Assembly: GCF_016097555.1 (NCBI RefSeq)
Contig: NC_054704.1
Location: 30,258,023-30,322,022 of the forward strand
Reading direction: 5' to 3'
DNA length: 64,000 nucleotides
Origin: Gigantopelta aegis
Taxonomy: Eukaryota > Mollusca > Gastropoda > Neomphalida > Peltospiridae
Of the stretch, positions 55,127 to 64,000 are shown piece after piece. The translations under genes were made by a program, and so were the position numbers. The notes under the pieces were generated by a model. It did no database searches. It saw only the letters and a program-made list of their open reading frames with translations, and was not told where the DNA came from. Position 1 is the first letter of the stretch, and the number at the start of each line of letters is the position of its first letter.

Positions 55127-58100
55127 ATGGGTCCGCAGGAGGACTACATCGAGACTGTTGTCACCTGTGAAGGGGATTACCATGATCCTGAGCTACACAG
55201 CCGGATCGAGACATTCCGAAAGGAGTTAAAAGATCTCTTGCTTACTGGTAAGTAAAACAAGACCATCCTTCATTGTGGAAGGCTGAGTGTTGACGTTTCT
55301 TGTCTTGTGACATCAGTTGAACAGGGAACATTTTGTTTTCAAAATCATGATTAAAAATATTTCTAGTGAGTTGAAAATTGATTAGCAACTACTGTTTAAT
55401 GTTTTAAAATTGTGTAGCGATCTCTGAAACTTGTGCAGCGAATCATGTCATACTGAACAAAATGTTCCTTGGTCTACATTAAGTTTTTATATTTATCTCA
55501 GTTTTACTGTAATTATTAAAATTACCAAAATATTTACAATTAAGAGTATTGAAAATAGGTTACAGAATTAAAATGCCTTAATGTGCAGTCTCTTAATTAG
55601 CCATTCAAACAGAGGTTACTTAATGGCAGTTGTGAACCAGTAGTTGTAAAGGAAAAATCCCCATCACACCAGGAAGGAATATTACCACTGAGCTAATATC
55701 TCAGTAGTAGTAGAAGTTACTTCTCCCTTCCCAGCAGAAAGGAGAGACGCTCAATAAAAATTGTCAAAATTAACATTTCATAATGTTTTGTAATGTTGCA
55801 TGTTCACTTGGGAACGATTATGAATTATACACTTGGTTTGAATTGTAATATTTCGTTATCAACTACAACTACTTCAGGAAATAAAATTTTAGCAAAACAT
55901 TTGAATACTTTCATTAAAACGTGATAGTATTAATTAACTGATAATTAATGTGTCTTTATTACTTTAAAATGAAAGTAATAATTAGTATTATCTGGCATTA
56001 CTGCAAAATAAAACAACAAACTGACAAGGTGTTAAATAAGCTATGATGCTTAAGAAGTTAGTGGTTTTCTTGTTGGAATCTTATTAGGTCAAAAATATTT
56101 TGGTGACTTTAACATGTAACTACTGCTAATAACTATAACTTTCAGCCAACTTTCAAAACCCTCCCCACTATTTTGCCTGCTAGCTTAGGGCCTACTAAAA
56201 GCCATAATTGATCATTTCTGTAAACTTTATTTTGAATATAATACTTATATGGGTAGACAAATATAATTAGCACAAATTATATGCCTGCATTAAGCTGTTC
56301 CTTTTTCCTTTGTAGATATGAGCAAGATTAAACTGAAGAAAGTCGAGCCATGGAATAGTGTGCGAGTAACTTTCAACATCCCAAAGGAAGCGGCATTACG
56401 TCTTAAACAGCTTGCTCAACAAGGCAATGCCACGCTTCGAGAGCTTGGCGTTCTCGCCGTCCAGATACAGGGTGATCAGGCCATCTCTCTCACCATCGCT
56501 GGTCGAAACAATGAGAGGACGGAGTTGATAATCAGGACAGATGCCCGTGTTGGTGCTCCTTCTGTGTCTGTGTTTGATTCGGGGTTGCAGAGTTCCGATG
56601 AACTCAATTCTCCAGGACCTAGCAATGTTGAAGCAACTCGAAAGAATATTGCGGATTACTTGAGGCAAGGAACCTCAATATTTGATACTCTCTTCAGCTC
56701 AGCTACTGGTGTTGGGGTTTTCAAATCGCCCAATGTTGTTGCGACATCATGTGAACCAATTCCTCTCCACCAGAACAGCATGATCAGCACATGTCCGGGA
56801 CGTGCTGGATCTGCTAGTGGTCAGGCACCACTGTTCATGAGCAACAACTACCCTCCAGGTCGGAGCCCAACAGGCTATCCAGCATCATCCAGTGGAAGTT
56901 TCTCTCCTCCTGGATCTAACCAAAGCCCTATTGGACCACAAGGGATAAAGTTTCCATCACCACCTATTATGGGGCTAGGACAGTCCGCAGGTTCCCCATC
57001 AATGGAAATGAATCATATGGGTCTGCCTCCACCGCCACCATATCCACATGTGGCTGGTACCATGAACAATCTTATGAGGCACGGCAAAGGTGGTAGCATG
57101 TCGAGTCCTCTTCTGGTGAACCTCTTACAAACTGAACCTTTGGCAGCAGGTTTTAGCTGTTTACCAGGAAGCAAAATGCTACCTCCAGTGGAGGGTGGTC
57201 CACCTCCAAAGAAAAAGAGGCGGCCCCGGAAGCCCAAAGAAACTACAGCTAAAGCTGTCTCACTACCATCAGAAATTGAAATCCCAATACAAAGTGTGTT
57301 GAATCCTGCCCTCAGTACAAGTGTGTCACATGCTGGTCATGTTGAAAGCCCTATGGAATCAACACAATCCACCACAGTGTTAGATACAAATGTCTCATAT
57401 AGTTCCAGTCAGCATGTGTCTCTACCATCACCGGTTGGAACACCACCTATTTCAGTGCAGCATCAAGTCCATGATTCCGTTCAAAATGACTCTGGATTGA
57501 ATGATAACTTGAGCACTGTTCAAGGATCCATTACCTCATTGGCGCAGGATCATAAAACTTCAGTATCTGGACATGATTCAAATATAACTAATTTGGTGAA
57601 TGAAGGAGTAAGAATGATGGAAGAGAGTGATCCTTATTCACCAGAAATGACTGCTGGTAAAATCATAAATCCATACACAGGGCAGTTGGAGCCAGTGGAC
57701 CTTTTAGATAATAGTCCAAACAAATTTGCAACTCAGAGTAAAAACAGGAATCAAAAAGGAAAATCCACTAATAAACCTAGTCGTGGTTCTGATAATTTGC
57801 ATCATGAGGTGTTTGTGAATAGAGGAAAGAAACATTTAAACAAAAATAGTGCTAAAGCTGTTAGAAATGTACATTCTGAAAGTGCTGCAGACACACCAAG
57901 TTCAATGTCCCAAGGGGCTGTACCTAGTGATATATTTGACAGATCTGACTTAAGGACCAGACAGTTAGATTTTGGAAACCAAACAAATTGTTCTACTAGT
58001 CAGTCCGATGCAAGCCCACTGGGCAATACTCCTATTAGTAGTTCATCTCAAATAGTGCCCAGTGAAGCTACCGAGATCTATGCATCATCCCTCTCATCTA

Positions 58101-59548
58101 GTCAACCAAGACAAAATACATCTGTTAGTTTGCCTTCAAACTATCCTCCTCATACTGGACTAAATACATCTTCTGTGTTTACCTCTACATCGCCAAATGT
58201 CAGTCGACCTTCACGGATGTCTCATGCTCCTGTTTCTACTCTCAACTTAAACCACACCAATTCTATACATTCGGCAAATTCACCTCAGCTACAAACCAGT
58301 GCTGCCACTGTATGTGGCAATTCCAACTCCCCAAGGTCTCATTTGGCTCAAAGTGTTCGATTTACAAAAGCTTCTGATTTGCATCATTCATCACACAAAC
58401 ATCAAGCAGCATCCCATCCTGTATCCAACAATCAGTCTCACACTGGGTCTCCAGTGTCGACGATGAGTCTCCAGATGAGCAGGAACCAGCCATTGGTAGC
58501 TGGTGATGTCCTCCAGGAACGCAGATCCCCCGGCTCTTGCACCAGCACTCAGCACAATTTGTCAACAAGTTCTGCAGGACTGACGTGTCTGGCAACAACT
58601 GTGTCAGGTGGGACCAGTTCTACACAAACCACTTCGTCACCACTACAGCCGCAGTCTGTGATACATCCAGCTATGGATTCATCTTCAGGGAAACCGTATC
58701 CCAAGCCTTCAAAGAACAATACATGTGTGTCATCAGAATCACCAGAAATGCATAATACTTCTGGCAAGGTGCAGGATTCATTAGATAGTGCCAAAGGACC
58801 ATCTGGCCATAGTCCACGAGAACATGCCTCACCCTATTCATTGCTCAACTCGCCAACTCCACGTATGGCAGAATCCAACTGTCTGGAAAGTCCAGAAAAT
58901 AAAATGCCCTCAGAAGGTGATGAAAGTTCAAACCACAGTGGCATAATCACAGACATTGCAGTAGATCATACTACATCCTCTGGTTCATTTATTGATTCAT
59001 CAACAGGAAAAGTGTACAATCATGATTCCGGAGTTGGTTCTTCATCAGAACGTTCTGATGACACTCCTTCTGAGCCTGGAGACAGTGAGTACAGGACTGG
59101 TCAATTGGCAGCAGATGCTGATGATTGCATCAAGTCTCAGAAGCTGTTGCCAGACTGTAAACCAGCTTCTAAGGTCATCACTGTGGGTTATGTAATGGAT
59201 GATGACCACAACCCACAAAAAGAAAAATACAGTGTGAATAATTTACCCTATAGCAAAGACTCATCTATGGGACATGTAAAAAATTTGGCAAATTTTGTTT
59301 ATGGACAAAGGTCTGATCTTCATACCAACAATATGGCAGTTTTACATTTGTCAGCTAAAGACTTGAAACATTTTTCAAAATCTGACGAATTAAGAAATTC
59401 TCATATTGATGTTGTTAAAAATGGTCCGATTTTAACAGATGACAAACTGATGCCAAAAGAGTTTGATCCTGAAAGGCAGGTTTCTTGTACACTAGCAGGA
59501 GGTCTACACACATCAGAAAACAAACACATACTAAAAGGTTTGTATTAG
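55127..59548 (+). CDS. NCOA6: Nuclear receptor coactivator 6
   Basis: NCOA6 (ASC-2/PRIP) is a nuclear scaffold bridging nuclear receptors and a MLL3/4 H3K4 methyltransferase complex. Two coding exons: 55103-55247 (ATG 55127, context GCGATGG) and 56316-59548, joined in phase 1 to give 1117 residues. The N-terminal conserved block is present (KVEPWNSVRVTFNIP, then LRELGVLAVQIQG), as is the receptor-binding LXXLL motif in SSPLLVNLLQTE (57101-57136), followed by a basic NLS-like KKKRRPRKPK (about 57209-57238), the same order as in vertebrates. The rest is Ser/Pro/Thr-rich and probably disordered; the long vertebrate polyglutamine region is absent. Vertebrate NCOA6 is about 2060 residues, so this is short: either a real difference or the exon splices onward at AAAAG/GTTTGT (59537) instead of ending at the TAG at 59546-59548. 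1076 residues lie in one exon. Confidence 0.92.
55314..55475. repeat. Copy of the dispersed ~150-bp repeat
   Basis: CAGTTGAACAGGGAACATTT to GAACAAAATGTTCCTTGG, matching 27014-27170. It lies in the NCOA6 intron 55248-56315, which otherwise shows nothing I can name. Confidence 0.7.
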
Positions 59549-59689
59549 TGCTCTTGGGGTGTTTTTGAAACCAGTTGGCAGCTCTAGATTATTTGTACTT
59601 AAAATTATACTTGCACAACAACCCTTGGTTTCTGGTCCAACTGTAGGAGACTGTTGGTTTCATCTCTGTCTGTCTGTCTGTCTGTCCCA

Positions 59690-60800
59690 CATGTTTTTCT
59701 GGATGTTATTTTCACAATGCCTTGAGATATTGAGATATTCAGCTGAATGTTTTTGTATATCCTTGTCATGTTCTGTTACAGATCAAGTTTGACTTTATTG
59801 CTCTTGAACTTGGAAGATATGAACATTTGTTTTCGGAATGCATCACGATATTGAGCAGAATTTGTGTGCATATCTTTAGCATGTACAGTTACAAATGTGT
59901 TTGAATTACAAGGCAATATACCTGTGTTTTGCAGAGTTATGGCCCTTGAACATAGGGGACACGTATTGCCTTAATTAGCAGTACTCTCAGAAGACTTGTT
60001 TTATGATGAGCATAGGTGTATATATATAAATACATGTGTAAATATATAAAAGCCATTGCTGCTGTAAAAAAATTAGGCCTAACCACGCTTTTAAATAGAG
60101 GCCCCCCTCTAATTTTCATCCAGCAAGAACTTTATCATGTTCGTAGCTCAGTGGTACAGCGCATGTCTGATGCGCGATCTATCTAGGATCGATTCCTGTC
60201 GGTGGGCTATTGGGCTATTTCTCGTTCCAGCCAGTGCTTCACAACTGGTGTAACAAAGGCTGTGTTATGTACTATTCTGTCTGTGAGATGGTGCATATAA
60301 GAGATCCTTTGCTGCTAATCGAAAAGAGTAGCCCATGAATTGGCAACAGCAGGTTTCCTCTCTCAATATCTGTGGTTCTTAAGCATATGTCCGGTGCCAT
60401 ATAACTGTAAATAAAATGTGTTGAGTGCATCATTACATAAAACATTCCTTCCTTCCATTATCATGTACTGTTACAGTTCATAGCGATTTACACGTTTTTG
60501 ACAGTTATTGCACTTGAACTTGGGAAATAAAAAAAGTTGTTTTTCTGGCTTTGTTTTGCAATGCCACAAGATATTGAGATGAATTTTTTTATATAGCTTT
60601 ATCATGTAGTGTTACACATCTAGTATGACTTCCATGGCAAATTACCAATTTTTTATAGTTATGGCCCTTGAATTTAGTTTTCAGGACTTCCGTTTTGCAA
60701 TGCCTGTATATACCTTTAATCTGTACCTGTTACAAATCAAGTTTAACTTTCATGGTGATTTACCCATTTTTCACAGAGCTTCTCACATATTAAACAAATT
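59690..60800 (+). repeat. Degenerate ~125-bp repeat units, four to five
   Basis: Units share the order GCAATGCC...GATATTGAG, TATCATGT..TGTTACA, ATCAAGTTTGACTT and GTTATGGCCCTTGAA. Units begin near 59690, 59826, 60460 (partial), 60545 and 60690; a SINE separates the second from the rest. This is downstream of, or in the 3' UTR/intron of, NCOA6. The sequence type is familiar to me from mollusc genomes. Confidence 0.65.
60141..60457 (+). repeat. SINE, head A / core / tail 1, 9-bp TSD
   Basis: Head TCGTAGCTCAGTGGTACAGC, box B-like GGATCGATTCC, full core and tail, end ACATAAAACATTCC. TTATCATGT flanks it at 60132-60140 and 60458-60466, within the degenerate repeat unit. Confidence 0.92.
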
Positions 60801-60835
60801 TAACTGTCATGATTGAGGGGTCTCTCAAAACTCCA

Positions 60836-61139
60836 GTGGGCGGGATGTAGCCCAGCGGTAAAGCGCTCGCTTGGTGCACAGTTGGTCTAGAATCGATCCC
60901 CGTCAGTGGGCCCATTGTGCTATTTCTCGTTCCATCCAGTGCATCACAACTGGTATATCAAAGGCCTTGGTATGTGCTATCCTGTCTGTGAGATGGTGCA
61001 TATAAAAGATCCGTTGCTGCTAATCGAAACGATTAGCACATGAAGTGGCGACAGCGGGTTTCCTCTCCCAATATTTATGTGGTCCTTAGCCATATGTCGA
61101 CGTCATATAATGAGTGCATCGTTAATAAAATATTTTCTT
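60836..61139 (+). repeat. SINE, head A / core / tail 1, 9-bp TSD
   Basis: GGGCGGGATGTAGCCCAGCG, AATCGATCCCCGTC, the core and a shortened tail. AAAACTCCA flanks it at 60827-60835 and 61140-61148. Confidence 0.92.
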
Positions 61140-61430
61140 AAAACTCCAAAACATATATCCATAGATGTATAGTACTATGGTACAACACCATTCCAAATGT
61201 TGGAGGGTTTGCCTTAAAATTTCAACAATGGCCAGCTGTTGGCAAAAGTGTTACATGTAAGGGAGTGTCAAAAATTAGATAACGCTTTAAGGATATGTGG
61301 AGGGGCAGTGTTTTCAAGACCATATGTTATGTTTATTAATCATTTAGGCTAAAAAAAAGTGTTTCAGGAAATACAGAAAAAAAGGACTGATCTTACCATA
61401 TTTTATTTTTGTGCATTATTATTATCATTA

Positions 61431-62250
61431 CCGTATTTGACCGGAAATAAGCCCATGTCTTTGAATAAGCCCACCTCCGTTTTGATAGCATTTAAGAAAT
61501 TAGGCCCTCATTCGTAAATAAGCCCACCCCCAACTTCGTCACCTTATAAATAACATGAAATTGCAAGTTTGCTCAAAGTTCATTTAAAAGATAATTAAAC
61601 ACAAATGTAACACAATATTTTACCACCAGTGAGATTTAGCAGTTTAACAATAACAGTGTGTAACATTGTTTTCAATTTCCTGCCTGCAGTATTTCTCTGA
61701 AGTATCCAAGCCCAAGTATGAACTGAAAACCAATGTCTATTTTTACCACCACACTGGGTCCGCAGTTAATGCTAATTAAGCAAATACCTTATTCTGATTG
61801 GCTAAGAACAATGACCTTAGATTGACAATTCTTTGTAGTGTAAGCTGGCTGCCTGTGTCAGAAACGTGTGTATACAAAGAGTTTGTTGTTAATTGCTGTT
61901 GTTTTAAGTCTTCTCAGCATTAAATTTTGGATGTAAATAAACAGCACTGGTAAGTAATTGTAACATAGAAGGTGTGTTTCTGATAATTAGATACTAGTAA
62001 AAAAAACCCACAATTTAATTAATAAACAATTATTATTTATTAATAACAAATGGAACACTAATTAATAGATGTGCTACTAAACGTTTTTTTTTTCTTCCTA
62101 GTTCATTTAAGTATTGTTATTTATTTTAATTATTATTATTAAAAAATGTTTCAACAAAACTGGCCCCTTGTCTGGGAATAAGCCCACCCCATGCCAAGCT
62201 CACAATGAGTTGTCTTGGCCCCCTGGGCTTATTTCCGGTCAAATACGGGG
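61431..62250. mobile_element. CCGTATTTGACCGG TIR element, about 820 bp
   Basis: Left CCGTATTTGACCGGAAATAA and right CGGTCAAATACGG (ending about 62248) are inverted; the AATAAGCCCA and TGGGCTTATT words next to them are also inverted and recur inside. TA precedes the left end (61429-61430). No coding frame. Confidence 0.78.
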
Positions 62251-62917
62251 TATATTGATTTAAAAAAAAAAAAAATCATTGAAAAAAGTACCTACATAAC
62301 ATTTTATCAGGACCTGTAGGGGATGTTGCTTTACCACTAAGCAACATGTTACTGAGTACAGAATCCAATCTTCCCCACTTTCAAGGGATTTCACATTACA
62401 TTAGCAAACGATGTTACAATATGGTAACCAGAAACCATGACTTTAATGGGCATTTTGTAGACCAATAAATGTATGGTTACATGCCATTGAGAACCGGAGG
62501 CCCCCACTTGAAGACTAAAAGATACATTTTGTTTATCTTACTCTTAAATTAAAGATAAAAATATGTCTTGTCTATCCCACTGTGTGTGTGTCTCTCTCCC
62601 CCTCCCTGTTTCCGACACACACACATATCAGGCTATAGGATTTCAAATTTCATGAGTCACTTTTTCGGTTCAGTGCCTTTTGTGATCAAGGGAACCCATC
62701 GGAAAGTGTTTATTATTTTTGTTGAATAGTCGTACTCGATATGTATTCAGTTCTGTGAGTTTACGGACACGCTACCAACACAGTACCGGAAATGATCGTT
62801 TCCGTGAAATCTGAAGGCCTGGCACATGGTGCTGTTGTGTTATATTGAGACTTTTGTTAACATTTGCCTTGCTGCACTGCCTTCTGGCTGTAATGCCTTT
62901 AAAAATCTTCATCAGTC
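62251..62917. other. Non-coding sequence, nothing recognised
   Basis: AT-rich with a short TGTG/CTCT low-complexity patch near 62580-62630. A 62-codon minus-strand frame shows no family resemblance. Confidence 0.4.
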
Positions 62918-63531
62918 CAGGGCCCCGTTGCACGAAAGAATTGTAGCTAAGGTTAATCATAGTGACTTCTGGTAAATTTTACAACTGGCACCGTAAACTT
63001 CACAGCCGTTCCACAAAGCAACCTTACGGTAGTCGTAAGTGCCCCTTTAATGATTAAAATATTCTTTACGAAGAAGTACGAATTAGTTAAATAATGAAAT
63101 CGTTACTGACTTTTCAGAACATCTATGATGTATTCATTGGTATCAGACATCCATGGAGTAACTTCGTCAGTTTATTTGCTAAGCGATAATTGCTGTATGC
63201 ATAAGACATGAGTTATCTCCCGTATTTTCATGTAAAGGTCATATGGCCTAGAGTGTTTTTCATCGAACTCCGAGTTTTATAAAAAGTATTTGATATATAT
63301 TAGATCCATTTTTATACAGAAAGTTAGTATCATCATTTAACTACCATTTGACAGCTACGTTAGTAGCTTACAACTGCCTTGTACCTATTGTAAATTTTCA
63401 CAGTAATTTACGACGATAGTAAGCTACGCTGCGTTGTGTAATGGGTTGGCGATCGTAGAACAGAGTTAAGGAGATGATAGTAGGCATTTATGGCGATAGT
63501 AGTGCTAAGATAACTTCATGGAACGGGGCCC
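62918..63531. mobile_element. CAGGGCCCCGTT TIR element, about 614 bp
   Basis: GGGCCCCGTTGCACGAAAG at left pairs with CTTCATGGAACGGGGCCC at right (62920-63531). TAGCTAAGGTTA, CTTACGGTAGTCG and related words recur in both orientations inside. Non-coding. Confidence 0.7.
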
Positions 63532-63660
63532 AGGCCTTTAATCTGATGCCATAAAAACAAAATAAATGTTTTCATTGCTAAAACAATTTATAGCTTTTGT
63601 ATGTATCAAACAAACAAATAGGCACTGGTATGGGACTTTGTGACAGACCCTGGTTTTTGA

Positions 63661-63940
63661 ACACTATGACATATTTTTGGACACTATGACATATTTTTGG
63701 ACACTATGGCATATGTTTGGACACTATGGCATATCTTTGGACACTATGACATATTTTTGGACACTATGGCATATCTTTGGACACTATGACATATCTTTGG
63801 ACACTATGGCATATCTTTGGACACTATGACATATTTTTGGACACTATGACATATTTTTGAACACTATGACATATCTTTGGACACTATGACATATCTTTGG
63901 ACACTATGACATATCTTTGGACACTATGACATATTTTTGG
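63661..63940. repeat. 20-bp tandem array, 14 copies
   Basis: The unit ACACTATGACATATTTTTGG is in phase from 63661 to 63940 with three variable sites (GAC/GGC; ATATTT/ATATCT/ATATGT; GG/GA). After 63940 the sequence departs. Confidence 0.95.
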
Positions 63941-64000
63941 ACCCAAATATTTTACAGGTTTGTAGATACTTCAAAATATTGGTTAAATTATGTTATGGTA

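Noticed and set aside
58537..58794. Alternative frames inside the large NCOA6 exon
   Set aside because: Shadows of the 1076-codon frame; no independent support.

Overview
The window is animal nuclear DNA: AT-rich, intron-rich, with three protein-coding genes split into short exons and a heavy load of short interspersed and DNA-transposon repeats. The SINE copies, with a repeated central block ending near 'CATATAAAAGATCCCTTGCTGC', are of a type I associate with molluscs, and a marine gastropod is my best guess. That guess rests on repeat style and gene structure only, with no database comparison.

Layout. (1) 2161-24069, plus strand: the 3' three quarters of a GPLD1 orthologue (GPI-specific phospholipase D) in 17 exons. 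Exons for the N-terminal catalytic region lie before the window. Its introns hold a 63-bp minisatellite, several SINEs, TIR elements, a foldback hairpin and a Tc1/mariner copy nested inside a SINE. (2) 24070-29338: 3' UTR and intergenic DNA between convergent genes, with small MITEs. (3) 29339-37289, minus strand: a complete 8-exon PNKP orthologue (polynucleotide kinase 3'-phosphatase), apparently without an FHA domain in its first exon, with a palindromic CRE just upstream. (4) 37400-41600: intergenic repeats including a perfect 27-bp minisatellite. (5) About 41640-59548, plus strand: an NCOA6 orthologue. It has a likely promoter and non-coding exon with NRF-1 and YY1 type sites near 41730-41765, a 13-kb repeat-filled intron, a short coding exon at 55103-55247 and a giant exon at 56316-59548. 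(6) 59549-64000: degenerate repeat units, two SINEs with clear target-site duplications, two TIR elements and a 20-bp tandem array at the right edge.

The genes do not form an operon. GPLD1 acts outside cells on GPI anchors, PNKP repairs DNA ends, and NCOA6 is a nuclear receptor coactivator. PNKP and NCOA6 are divergent with about 4.3 kb between them.

I did not find a new defence or enzymatic system. The most interesting material is the repeat biology: a modular SINE set (three heads, one shared core, two tails), several nested insertions, three distinct TIR elements sharing CCGTA ends and TA target sites, two long hairpins with related tips, and an inverted SINE pair. In the genes, the altered HAD motif of PNKP (DIDFT) and the 5' structure of NCOA6 deserve a check.
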